A stretch of DNA of 64,000 bases. Origin: Druceiella hillmani (taxonomy: Eukaryota > Arthropoda > Insecta > Lepidoptera > Hepialidae). The notes under the pieces are model-generated. The model was not told the DNA's origin. It was given only the letters and a program-made list of their open reading frames with translations, and made no database searches. The translations under genes and the position numbers were made by a program. This document shows, piece after piece, positions 49,965 through 63,040 of this stretch (positions within the stretch are counted from its first letter, which is position 1; each line of letters starts with the position of its first letter). The stretch spans positions 9,249,501 to 9,313,500 of the forward strand of contig JAYKKI010000066.1 in NCBI GenBank assembly GCA_039881145.1, in the 5' to 3' direction.

Positions 49965-52149
49965 TTAATCGTTTTTTTATAGTTTCGTGATGTTAAGTAA
50001 AATCAACTTTCATTGTAGATTCTGCATCGTCTTGGTTTATTTCTTGATTCTAATCTTATATTGGTATATGTCGGATCTTTATTTCTAAATTTGGCGAATG
50101 CAAGCTCCGAATAACAACTCGCTCTGAGGCGCTTCCTTTCTACCGGACTCGCTGTCTACAGCTATGTCTTTCAACTTTAAAGTGTTTTGGGTATCTTTCG
50201 AAGTCCAAGATTTATCTGAACTCGTCCTTTGGCTCTATCTTATTTACTGTATATTATTGTTCTTGAGTTGGGTATCATATATAGATACCCCTTTTTGTTT
50301 CTAAAAGATAAGAGAAATTTATCCTTCTTTCTTATATTATTGTATGTTTCCAAAACTCGATCCTTGTGAAATGCAAACTATTTTTGCCTAAATTATCTTA
50401 AAGATAATGCTGGACGTAAATTCTGAGAAGATAAGAGAAGGAGCATGCACTTAAAAGATAATGTTTTATGCACTGGTCTGACCAAATCCGCTTCCTAATT
50501 TAAACCAGTGTCCACGATGCTTTCCACAGTACTGAGAATACAGTAGTTTCCACAGCACTGAGACAGTAGTCTGCTAAAAGGTTACAATTTACAAAAAAAA
50601 TATCATTAGACATCATAATCCCCAATATTTAGGTACACTATATGAGAAATATGTTATAGAAAATAGTCATAAATACTATTTTTTATTTTTAGAGTAATAA
50701 AGTTTATGGTGTTTGTAAAGTTTAAAAAATATTGGTTGACCTGTATACATTCGTTATTATTTTCTCGCATTGTTAGGACAATTTGAACATATATTTTATT
50801 CAAAGGATTACAACTAATGTGTCGAAAGAAAGAGAGTCATATTTCAATATATTTTGTATGCATGAGAAATTTTCTTGTTCCACAAAAATATATGGGGGAA
50901 AAAATGATTCAATAAAATATAGCTTCGACGCTATCAAAACATCGTTTCATTTCTATACATCCACTATAACTTGTTCTTTGTATCTATTTTATACCTTAAT
51001 GAGGTTGACTCCGGTCATAGTTTTGGCGATATCAAGATATATCATAAAATAAGGCGTATTCAGTGTTTAGTATTTTTTATCCGATATTTTACTTTTCGTA
51101 GAACAATATTAGGTTTGACTATTCTACATAAAATTAAGAAACATAATATATGAAATTATGACTATTGTATATACGGACCAAAAACCGAAGAGGTTTACAA
51201 GAATTTTATTTCAAAAAAACAAGTAACAAATAGATTTTATATTTTATTGCATTATATTTAAAATGAAAATATTTCATATACTAATTTAATGATGCCAGTT
51301 AATTAATTTAACTTATTTAAATACCTGTTTTTGTGCATAGTATTGATATAAAAAGATTGGTAAAAAAATTGAACTCTACACATTCCTTAGCACTTTCTTT
51401 TGATATATTCCCTGTATTTCTGATACTACATTTTCGTGCGATATGATATCATTTCGTGCGATATTACCTTATTGTTTTTTTTCTATAAAAACAGCGTGTT
51501 AAGTAAGCCTGTTCATATTTAAATATGAACCTGCGATAAACAACAAGCAAATATAAAATTTTAGGAAAAAAGAAAAATTTTTTTTTTCGAAGTTATGAAA
51601 AATTCAAAATCAGTTATTTATCGTAACTAAATACTATAGTCACAATTAAATTGGCGTCAAATCATCAAACATGAAAAGCTATTAATTAATTCTAAAGTGA
51701 AATTCAATTTATTTTTTGTTGGGTTTTCTGTATTTTAACATTAGAAACGTTTATCAAGAATGTTTGTGCGATTAGGTAATCATGTAATTTTGACACTCCT
51801 AATCGGGTTTATAAAATTTTCCTTCCACTACATAAACAGGTTCGCCCAAAAATATAGCGCCATTACCTCCATATTACCTTAATTTCTCATCCAAAAAAAA
51901 TCTTACTGCATATTTTAAATGAGCGTCTTCAAACCTTTTTATCTGAAGATATTGATCGAAATAGGTGGTTTTTTTTAAAGGAAACGGCACCCGCAAATAA
52001 ATACTAATAGTGCACCAGACTATTGGGAAACCAGATTATTGGGAGTTCTACAAGCTTGTATTTGCTTCGTTGATCCTTCCAAGATATTTATTTAAGATAA
52101 TAATAGATTTATTTCTTTAAATGGGATAAATTTTGGGAAACGGTGTTTG
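49965..52149. other. AT-rich DNA, possibly copia-derived at first
   Basis: 49990-50340 could be the linker upstream of the minus-strand copia RT, but no motif proves it. From 50340 on nothing was recognised. The plus-strand frame at 50783-51052 has no known domain. Confidence 0.4.
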
Positions 52150-52870
52150 AAATGAGTAAGCAGAAAAACCTTGTAGACTTCTTCAAGTATGTCACCATTT
52201 TTTCTTTATGACAATGGAAAAATGTCAGTTAGGAGAGACGATGTATTACATAACCACATTCACCTTATTACAAGATATCGTCAAAGGTGTAAAATCTCGC
52301 CGCTTCTATTTAACATCTACATGGTGCTTATAATGAGAATTACTATCGAGAACTGGATGAAAGTAATTAAGAATAGTGGCCCAAAAATTTCGAATTTACG
52401 ACATACAAATGATACCATCTTATTTCTAACTAGTATTCGTTATATGCAACGTACACTGCAAAGGGTGGAAAATCGTATCCTTGAATTCGGATTGAAAATG
52501 GACCACAATAAGAAAAAGATGACTATTTTTTATATTGCTAATGATAACTTCAAAGTTGCATAACTAGCAAATTACAAGGTCGTTCAATTACACAAATGTT
52601 CGGATATATTGCAGGTGAAATCAAAAGGGTTGATTAATTGATCCGCTATGGACAAGCTGAGGAAGATATTAAAGAACAGTAAAATCAAGATAACGAAAAC
52701 TCGACTTGTTCGGGCATTAATGTTCCTTATTTTCTTCTACACAGTAGAAATTATTATGTAAAAGCGGAAGAAAGAAGACAGAAGCTATGGAAATGTAGTG
52801 CTTGGAATATCATGGAATAAGTTGAATACTAATGCATCCAAACCCTAAAAACTCGGTGTCATGCAGCATT
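52150..52870 (+). mobile_element. LINE relic: RT palm and thumb (catalytic Asp lost)
   Basis: A 124-codon frame at 52189-52563 is a reverse transcriptase fragment. ISPLLFNIYMVLIMR matches 'LSPLLFNIYSE.IMR', and NLRHTNDTILF stands where the catalytic 'LRYADDT.L' should be, so the box is HTND. ENRILEFGLKMDHNKKK matches the '..EFGLK.N..KTK' block. After stops, the same frame resumes near 52648 with MDKLRKILKNSKI and RLVRALMFLI, resembling the family's post-RT 'KIRLVK.LVFPI.LYGAE'. This is the endonuclease/RT LINE type common in insects. The clade is uncertain (RTE-like or related). It is inactive. Confidence 0.75.
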
Positions 52871-55800
52871 TGTTCAATATTGTACAATCTCCTGTAACGG
52901 AATTATTCGGGTAAGTGTCGCGCCATAGTAGCCTACACCTGGTTGTACACTGAACCCAGAGAAAAACTGATAAAGAGAAGTGATACGATAATTTGATAGA
53001 TAGATAAGTACGACCTCTCTGCCAAGAGCGTAACAAATAAGAAGAAGAAATTGAGTCAAGAACTTCAAACTTGGTACTTAAATAATAAAGCTAAGTAGCT
53101 GTAGAGATCTAAAAAAAGACAGCAAGTACTATTTGTTTTTATGTAATTAGTAATTTTATTATATAAAAATTGCCAGTACACGAGTTTTATTTTAATTAAC
53201 GTACAAAATTTCAGGAAGGATCTTTAAGGGCTTATTGGCATTGCGGTAAAATACTAGACTATAAACTCGGAAGTATTGAATGTGAATATTGGAATGAATC
53301 TTTCTTTTTTTTTTTCTTATACTAATATTACAAACAATTTTCATCAAGATATTAAACATATTAACAATATCACAACGTCATTTCTTTCTTTAAAATTGTC
53401 GAGTTAGTAGTTAAGTGTTTAAAAGTATGGATAAGTATTATGTACTAATTTAAATTTCCTTTGTGGTTTTTAATTTGTAGAATACAAAAAATACGTATTT
53501 CATAATATTTCCAACATGAATTGTCAAGGAACTGCATTTTGTCACTTGAAACCTAAAAAGAATGATAGTTTAATATCGCTTTTAACTACCAATCGTCAAT
53601 CAAAAGAAACTATATTGAAATGTAGATTGTTTGAAAAACTTAATTCAAGGAATTGTCGATAAGGAATATATATAGTATGTTACGAATGAAAGCTTGAAAA
53701 TTACAAACAGAACCTTTGTAACATAGTATATACCAGCTACCAATATATTTAAAATTTTCCTTCAAAATATTTCATATTTCAAATTATTGAGCATTTATAT
53801 ATACCATGATGCTGACATCTTAAATATATTAGTTAAAGCAGTCGGACAGCAATCGACGTGTCGTGTGATCTATATACATTTCACGATCATGCTAATTCGA
53901 ATTGCGATCTATTTAATCCAAAGTACAATTTTACCGTAACCCGAAAGCCAAAAAAATTATAATCTGTGGTGGATAAAAATGGTGTTTCGACACAAATGTG
54001 TACAATGACTTAGAATTAAAAATTTTTTCCATTATTTTTCCTACTTTTTCTTTAATAAGTATGCATTAATAGTCGTAAAACTTATATTAAATTACTGTAA
54101 AATTCCTTTGAATAATTTAGATGACCAACTAAATAATTTTTGTTGATCAGTGTAGTGCGTCATTAGTTACCATATCTAAACATATGTACCTAGATTGATA
54201 TACTACTAATGAAGTGATCACTTTGACTTAATTTGTTAAAATTCATAGATATATGTCACCATTATACCCTTGATCCTATTATCCATAATTATTACACTGG
54301 CATCAGCATCTTATGATATTGGATAGAAGTCATGAATTTGGTTGTAAGGCTCAACAAACAACTAACTTTTCACCATCACCGCTTATCTCGCCCATCTTTT
54401 TGCACTCGCAGATTTATTCTTCATGATTACCATAAATTTTCAAGTTTTTATCTATTTGCATAGTGTGCAAATTCTTAATACGCAGAAAGGCATATTATTC
54501 TTTAATAACTCAAGTATCAAAATAATAAACATCGATGCTTAAGACTTCGGAAAAACTTTTTAAATGTTGAAAATGTGGTAATTCTCACTTTTTCTTAATC
54601 TTTTACCTTAACTTGGTAAACTTCATTGTCATATATTTTTGAATAAAAATAATATCATTGATTAATATTATCAATGTACTTATGTGGTAACATTAGGATA
54701 TAAAAACGTTTTATAATGGAATATATTACTTTAATTATATTTTTCCTATGTACAATTAACATACAAGAGCCGCATTTTTTTACAAATTAATACGAAACTA
54801 TGACAAACAAAACATATACTAAAACTTGTTTTCCCGGGAAGGTGTTATGTAATGTTTTAAAAAGTGAAATTTTATGTTCACTTTCTGCCTTTCAGATATT
54901 TTTTTGGAAAAAATAATTGGCGCATCTAGAAATAAAGAAAAATAAACACGTTTCTTAGAATTTTGTTGCATCTGTTCGACTGATCATCGCGTAGAAATTA
55001 CTTAACCAATTTATTCCCAAATGTAGAAATCGTGTTTGTTTACGAATGAAACGATACAATATGATTTAAAATACATATGATAAAACAAAATAATTATAAT
55101 AAAAAAATGAATTTCAAAATAATTTGGAGGTCTTGCACGAAATATCACACATGCGCGACGTTAGGTCTTGCCGGAAAATATTTATGTGTTAGTGATATAT
55201 GGAATACTTTGAAGCAATCTTCCTGTAAATATAAATGAAGCTTCTTCAACATACAAGTTGTGATACTTAGGAAGTTATAGTCCGTACTATAACTTCCTTT
55301 AGACTCATGTTCGTATTCTGTTGTAATATATCCAACGTTATCTTATCGTATTTCTGGTGGAAAAGTCTGTGTGAAGAGATATTCTGTATAAGTTCAATAT
55401 GTTTTCTTTAACTTGTGTTATTTCGCTGATTATTTGTCAAATGATATATTTTTTTCATTTTCTGTTTAGAAAATCGTAGTTTTGAGAAATCAAGTATAAT
55501 TCTCTCCTAATTTGGTTTTGTCAGATAAACAAAGATTTTTTTTATCAAATTTATTTCAGCTCGCCCAAGTGGATAATTAGGTGAATAATTTCGCATGACA
55601 AGGAAAATAATCTTGAAACAAAAATACATATTTTTTACAGGGATCAAAAATTTAAGTTGATTGTGATCACTTGCTTTTTCTTTGAAAAGATATTCATTTC
55701 GATAGAGCCCAAGATATTTTCGATATTCTTTGTACCTATTTGGATAGCATTTTTGTCTTTCCTTTCACTGTCATGGTTTTGGTCTTCTTCCTTTTTTTAT

Positions 55801-56279
55801 ACTAATGCAGTGGTTTGCTCTTCTCCAATTTCGGTCTGGTGAATTTCGTATTTTGCCGCATTGTAAATAAAAAAATAGTTTTCAGTTCCTCATAGAACGT
55901 CGTGTGAATACCTGTTTTACTTCTATTATTATCAATGGAGTATATCGACCTTTTTAAATTTCTTAATTTACTTTCTACTTCAAGAGAACTCCTACTTTCG
56001 AGCATTGATTGCGTCTTATATATTCACTAAAGCATGTCAGCGCACTAATGATGAGATTATTCATTATAAACTACGTTGAATAGATGAAACAAAATAATAT
56101 ACTATTATGACAACTAGCGTTCTCTGTAGAATTTTGTGTTTCCGTTTCTTATGGAAACACGGGTTACAAAACGAAACTAAAAGTCGAAAATAAAAACCAC
56201 ATTGTGTTTTACTGGGTTATGAATCCAAACTCTCTTTCAATCGTTAGTTAAATCATAAAACATTGCGTTCTTATTTAAA
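52871..56279. other. AT-rich DNA, nothing firm
   Basis: A 13-bp perfect hairpin lies at 55269-55298 (AGGAAGTTATAGT). Minus-strand frames at 52845-53068 lie over probable LINE 3' sequence. ACTGGGTTATGAATCC at 56211-56226 could be a decayed tRNA primer-binding site just before the copia gag relic, with the LTR upstream, but no LTR pair was found. Confidence 0.35.
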
Positions 56280-57780
56280 ATGTCGAATTACATAGATCCC
56301 GAAATGTAAAGGTCGTGAGAATTATGACGATTTGCATTTGGCGATGGTAAATGTGCTCGTTTTAGACAGCAAAGTCGACGCTGTCAAGCAACCAGCAACG
56401 GCTATTGAGGTCCAGAAGGAGGATTTAAATGCTAAAACAAAACTAAGTTTTTAAATCGACCTTTTGCTGTATGAGTACATTTAATAAATAGCTACGACAT
56501 AAGATTTGTGGAAAATAGTGAAAAACATATTTAAGGATTCTGATTATTCACGAAAAATTAGTTTATTGAAACACCTTGTGGAACAGCAAATCTATGACCA
56601 ACTACGTTAGCCAGCTAATAGAAGCGGCACAACAATTTAAAGGAAGTGGTTTTGAAATAAACGACTCATAGATTGGGTTGCTTTTGTTCGCGGGATTTTC
56701 AAAAATTATTAGCATATGATTTTAAGCGTTCGAGCATAAATATCTATGCAAATGCTTTAAAAATCAAGTTGTTTGACCTGAGTACACATTTTACGGTCAA
56801 GGGGAAGGTACATTTATCACTAAGAATATTCATAAGTGTGGTAGTCTTGTGACACAAAAAAATAATTCTTTGTGGCAGATGCAAGGAGATTGGACATATC
56901 AAAAATGAATGTAATTGTGCAGAAAAATTGAAGACAAATGCAGGTTTTTTAATAAGAATTTCAATTTAACCAGCTATTACATAGATTCTGGTACCAGGAC
57001 CCATTTTCTTTTGAATATTAATATGTAAATACTTGTTAACAACGCAAAACTAAGGAGACCAATGTGGCCAATAAAACGTTTTAAGTTTTATTCTCAAGGG
57101 ACCTACTAATTTGGACACGTGTCGGTGTCGAAGAGTTCGTTACAAATGAAAACATTGTTTTTTTCTGTGCCTAATTTACAACTCTCAGAATGAGTGCATT
57201 AGGGAGACAAACTTGGAAAATGGCATATTAAACATTGTACCGTACACAGATTAAACAGTCTAATGAATTCTCAACAACGGCATTTAAACTTTATATAGGA
57301 CTTGGCCTTATAAATGCAAGTGACTTGAATAGATTTTAAAATGGAAGAGTTGAAGGTATTAATTTAGGAAAATGTAATAACACCAGTTAACAAGACTTTC
57401 ATTCCTTCAGAGTGCAAATAGAAATTATGACATCCTGTAGTTAGTCTATATAGATTAATCTATTCCAATGAAGTATCAATTCTTTGGCAAAATTAAATAC
57501 TATTTGGGGGATGGGGATATTATTTGGGGTTGACTTCAGAAGGATGAAATTTGTTTATTTTCTGCAGTAAAAGAATGAAACCTTTAAGTTTTTCAAACAA
57601 TATAGTGTTGTTGAGTACCAGCTGCTTAATAAAATCCAAATATTAAAAACAAGGTTGAGCAGAAATAATAATTTCTTTGAGACAATTCGGTATACTTCAT
57701 CAAAAAATAATTACTATTCTATACGCCGGAAAAAAAAGACTGTGAGAAGAACAATTAGTTCAGAGTTGAGAATGCATTTT
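56280..57780 (+). mobile_element. Ty1/copia relic: gag, protease, integrase
   Basis: Plus-strand blocks occur in canonical copia order, split among frames. Gag: GRENYDDLHLAMVNVL (from 56311), then SRKISLLKHLVEQQIYDQL and a decayed 'aaqqfkgsgfein' block to about 56700. A nucleocapsid zinc knuckle CGRCKEIGHIKNEC (CX2CX4HX4C, 56871-56912). A protease active site YYIDSGTRTHF (from 56975). Integrase blocks MKFVYFLQ and ETFKFFK (from about 57547), with decayed sequence beyond. Many stops and frameshifts are present. RT and RNase H were not found downstream, so the element is 3'-truncated or rearranged. No LTR pair was identified. Confidence 0.8.
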
Positions 57781-58357
<577 letters not shown>

Positions 58358-58748
58358 CACTAACTTAATTTATGATGTTATTGCACTTATTACTTAATTG
58401 TAGATGAATTTATTTACAAAGTTTAAAATTAAGGAAATTAAGTAATTAGCAAACAAATTGCCTTATGGCGAGAAAGCACGGAAAAATTCAGATAACACAG
58501 TGCAGTATAAAAAGTTGTATTAGGTTAGATTATTTAAAACGTAGTTTTTTTTAGCAGAAGCAATTTTGTACCTCGAGCCTATGATTACGAAACTAAAAGC
58601 CATTGAAAATTTAAAGGTGAATTTGTTGTTATAATTTTGGTTTTAAAGCTTTGGGATGCAAAAGAAAGTAATTGGGTATAATATAAGTGGAAAACCTACG
58701 AAGCACCGGTAGAACTCACACCACGAAGATTCCGCATATATTTTCACT

Positions 58749-58793
58749 TAGAAACATTTAATAGTAAATGCCATTTACTATTAAATGTTTCTA
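58749..58793. repeat. 22-bp perfect palindrome, 1-nt spacer
   Basis: 58749-58770 (TAGAAACATTTAATAGTAAATG) is exactly complementary to 58772-58793. The single-base spacer rules out a microRNA-type hairpin loop and favours an inverted duplication by template switching. Confidence 0.9.
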
Positions 58794-61235
58794 ATATTAT
58801 TTTTAGCTACAAAATATTAATTTTTAACAACGTAAATTTATTGCCTGCTATATCCTTTGCGAGTGCAATATATGGTGCATGTTTCCCAAATTATGAGATT
58901 CAGGGGAATTGCTTTAGTTTTCCTTTATTATGCATACTTTTCAATATATCATTGAAGAAATTACATCTTCATGTGTGGTGTAAATTTGCCTGTACGAAGT
59001 AAATTGTTCTCCTTTATACTATTATTATTTCGGACGCTGTTAAATAGTACCAACCCGAAAAGTACTGGCACTGTGCGGACATTATGTAATCTAGTATAAT
59101 CACTATTGCGATATAGACATACACTTAGCTGCAGAAATAACTACATTGCGTATTTTTGCCAAGTTACTTTCACGGTTGACTACTTCAGTTCGACTTTCGT
59201 CATTATCTTCTTCACCAGTATATACTGCATTATGTATTTTACTCCGGCTCTTACATGAGTCTTCAAATTCTTGCTGGAGACGGGTAATTCTTTTTTTTCG
59301 CAGAATTTTCCTTTCAATTCAAAAGTAAAATAAAAAAAAATTTGATAAATTTATATGTATCTTCGACATAAAATTACATAAATAATAAAATAGGATTTCA
59401 TACTTCAGTAACAAATTTTATAAAGAAATAATAACCTTATTTTTTTTTATAAATAAACTATCGTTCGACTTTTGACCTAAATTTTTCTCAGCGCAAACGG
59501 ACCTCGTTGTAAAAATTTTATTTAAATTTACTAATCTATGTTAAAATGCATACTATCAAGATGGTATTGAATTTTGTACCACTTATTTTACCATCTTATT
59601 TACATTTGTTTTAATTTTTGGAATGACTTTTTTCAAACAGTTTACCAAAAAAGGAATTTATGTCATCTCATCATATAAAAAAAGTTTTTACCATTTACAA
59701 AAGTACCAATTACGTAGGTTATGTATTAATCTAATTAGCTTTACTTTTGTGAAACTTAATATAATCAATGGCCATCCACAACTACAAGACGTTCAACTGA
59801 AACGTAAAGTTTTTACTGTAAATATATTCAGATGAGAGGCCGGTTCAAATTGCGTGAAGTTTATTGTAGTTAAGCTGCTTACGATCTATTCAGCTACTAC
59901 GTACCGTATTAAATAACAATAAAAAGCTAAAATATTAAAATGTTTATCATTTTACTTTAAGAAATTAATTTGATTAATTTTTCACAGGCAGCAAATTTTG
60001 TGAAAATTGCATGTGGGCAGTCCTGCTAAATAATATAAGCAAAATAATGAATTTAATTTTGTTGCTATGTAAAAATACCTTAGTTAAATTTTATAGAAAA
60101 TTTCTCTCTTTGGTAGTATAAGTTATTAAAATGGACCCTTTATTTTGGTACATCGACAACTTTTATAGTTAATAAATTCCATTATAATAAAGGACCTACT
60201 TTTCTGCAAATATTCGATTCGCTAGTTCATTTGTTTGTTTCTTTTTGTAATCTTTGAAATAGTTCAAAAATCTTTGAAATTTTATCTAAAATAGAGAAAA
60301 TTTATCTAGTTTCAGAGAATATTATGTAGAGAATTATTAACTTCAACGTCGTTTAATTAAGGCCATCTCTATTATTCGTTGAGATTAGTACTACTTTGAC
60401 GAAAAATATTATATAAATTGCATTGAAATTGGAATAATAATTTCGGAAAACGACCAATCTACTTCTTGGGAAAGAACTCTTTTAATCCACGGAAAATTGT
60501 TTATACTACACAATAGGAATCTATAGAGCAACGTGATTGTCTTTTGGAACTCCGTATCATTTTATACTTTAGATAACGAATGCGGTGTTAAAATAAAAAA
60601 AATTATGTTGTTGTAAAACTAATTATTACTTAAGCGTCGTGGGGCGCCAATTCATTTATATTTTCTAGTTCTACCAAGATTCAAAATATGGAAATATGTT
60701 ACTTGTCAAGGTCAATATAGAAATTGTGGTCTAAAATTTTCTCAAATTTGTTTATTAATTGTTTATTGCACTAAACGTAAAAGGTTTTTTCTCATAAAAT
60801 ATTTGTAATATGATAATGAAGTTAGTTTAATTAGCAAATATTTTCAAAGTTACTCGTAATTTTTTATGATGTTGTAGTATATTTCCTGGACTAAGAATCC
60901 TAATAGAATGTAACGCCGAAAATATTCCGTCTTGTATAAAGCGGATTCCTAATATTAACATTAAATTTACATACAGGCTATCGATGAACTGGCACAGCCC
61001 TTATTCTTTTTCGTATTTCGGAAATATAAGATGAAAATAACCCATAACATTTTTGGTTGGAAAATTTTTATTTAAATAAAATAATTTTTTCAATTTCTAT
61101 ATATTTCAAACTCTTAAAATGTTTTGGGTCATAATTACAGTTAAAGGTTTCTATATTATAAACATAATTTTCATTAACTAAAAACCCTGAAAAAACACTG
61201 GGTTACCAGAATAATAAATTTTCCTTCCCACAAAA
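58794..61235. other. AT-rich DNA, one unassigned open frame
   Basis: A minus-strand frame open for 71 codons (59318 to 59106) is rich in Glu, Asp, Arg and Lys, unlike the AT-driven frames nearby. It includes RLQQEFEDSCKSRSKIHNA and TGEEDNDESRTEVVNRESN. No initiating Met lies at its start, and no domain was recognised. It could be a decayed exon or transposon fragment. Confidence 0.3.
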
Positions 61236-61543
61236 CAATATTCGTACCGCTTCATAATTATGGCCGAATAGGCATTCATAGGCATTGCTTTGAAGATGCT
61301 CTGCAATATTCGGTGTGCGCGCACTATAGGACGCTTACGTAAACATTGCAATAGTTGTATCTCAAAAATGGGATAAAGGTTTCAAAAAATCAATATTCGT
61401 ACCGCTTCATAATTATAGCCGAATAGGTATTTATAGACATTGCTTTGAAGATGTTCTGCGATATTCGGTGTGCGCGCACTATAGGACGCTAACGTAAACA
61501 TTGCAATAGTTGTATCTCAAAAATGAGATAAAGGTTTAAAAAA
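61236..61543. repeat. 155-bp tandem duplication
   Basis: Unit 1 begins at 61236 and unit 2 at 61391. They share AATATTCGTACCGCTTCATA, ATATTCGGTGTGCGCGCACT and GCAATAGTTGTATCTCAAAA and are about 93-95% alike by eye. The GTGCGCGCAC palindrome is notable in this AT-rich context. Confidence 0.93.
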
Positions 61544-62160
61544 ATTTTGGAATAAAAAAAATTTAAAAGAAATATTTTCTGATCTGAAATGAACCTTAAA
61601 TTATTTGGCCTCCCTATACAGAGGTCGCAATGATTTTAATGTTAATTTACAAACGGATAATGCTAACTTTTACAATAAATCTTAAAACTTTGTTTGTTTC
61701 TTGTTGTGATTCTTACTCCTCGTCCATTTTGTTATTAATAAGATAGTTTATGATACCAAAAAGTTTCGAAACTTCAAACTTTATGTCGAATAAATGGAAG
61801 GGAGATCAAAAAAAGTAAAAAGTGTTTTTTTTCTACTAATAGAATGCATTGTATTAGTTTTTATCCGATACCTCGAAATAAATAACGCAAAATAATAAAT
61901 AGTAAGATTGAGAAGTGTGATAAAGATCTGGAATATGGCGATACAGAAAATATATTAGAATGAAGTGCTACTGTAATAGTACTTTCATTTTGATGGTATC
62001 ATCAAATGTCACTGAAAAGTCTATATCCTGTATATGTCCTGCTATTTTTTCTGAAGCACGGTACTTTAATGAGAAGTTTATATTACATCACTCTGTCGTT
62101 ACAAATGTCTATTAACATATATGAAGGTGTAAATGGTACCTGCTTTGATTAATTTTATTT
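61544..62160. other. AT-rich DNA, possibly 5' LINE sequence
   Basis: Nothing clear before the LINE RT relic that follows. Confidence 0.4.
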
Positions 62161-62170
62161 TATGTTGTTT

Positions 62171-62602
62171 CAGTTCCGTTTAGAGCAAGAGTCAGACGAT
62201 GATATCAATAAATGTACAATGGCCGAAATTTGTTCAGTCAACGCGATGGGCAAAGTTAGCATATCTCGAAAAGAGACTCTCAAAGCACTTTCACATTTGA
62301 ATGTACAAAAAGGACCAGGTCCTAATGAAATGCCTGCCATCTTTATTTAGAAATGTGTCCATACGCTTGCAACACCACTGAATTTCAGTTCCGTTTAGAT
62401 CAAGAGTGCAGACGATGATATCAATAAATGTACAATGGCCGAAATTTGTTCAGTCAATGCGATGGGCAAAGTTAGCATATCTCGAAAAGAGACTCTCAAA
62501 ACACTTTTACATTTGAACGTACATAAAGGACCAGGTCCTAATGAAATGCCTATCATCTTTATTTAGAAGTGTGTCCATACGCTTGCAACACCGCTGAATT
62601 TC
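62171..62602 (+). repeat. 215-bp tandem duplication inside the LINE
   Basis: Unit 1 starts at 62171 and unit 2 at 62386, both with CAGTTCCGTTTAGA. They are about 96% alike by eye. Both end in the same in-frame TAG after ATCTTTATT, so that stop predates the duplication. Unit 2 has an extra base (GAGTGCAGACG) that shifts the frame. Confidence 0.95.
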
Positions 62603-62998
62603 ATATTTAGTCATCATTAAGCACAAGTTACTGTTCAAAATGCTACAAAATGACTAACGTAACGCCTAGTCACAAAACAAGTGACTTAAACACGTAATTA
62701 TTTATCGATCTATATCAATTCTATCTATTTTTTGTAAATTTTTCGAGTGCCTTACATATGGATCTCATAAATATGATATATCATAAATAAATATAATATA
62801 TCATAAATATGGTCGAATATATAACGGATATCGCAAATGCTTTTGATAAACGCAAGCAACTAGGCGCAATCTATATTGATTTCAGTAAGGCCTTTGATAA
62901 AGTAAAACACGCATTTTTATTATAACAATTGCGATATTATATTATATTATATTATAATTATATTTGATAAGCAGGAAGTATCGTATTATGATTAAAGA

Positions 62999-63040
62999 GA
63001 TTCTAATTCAGTTTCATTTAGAGAAACTGAATTAGAATCT
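62999..63040. repeat. 18-bp inverted duplication in LINE RT
   Basis: AGATTCTAATTCAGTTTC (62999-63016) is the exact complement of 63023-63040, with a 6-nt loop. The right arm is genuine RT coding sequence just before SGIPQ, so the left arm is a secondary inverted copy that breaks the frame. Confidence 0.85.

Noticed and set aside
58749..58793. microRNA precursor
   Set aside because: The arms are separated by one base, so no loop of natural size is possible.
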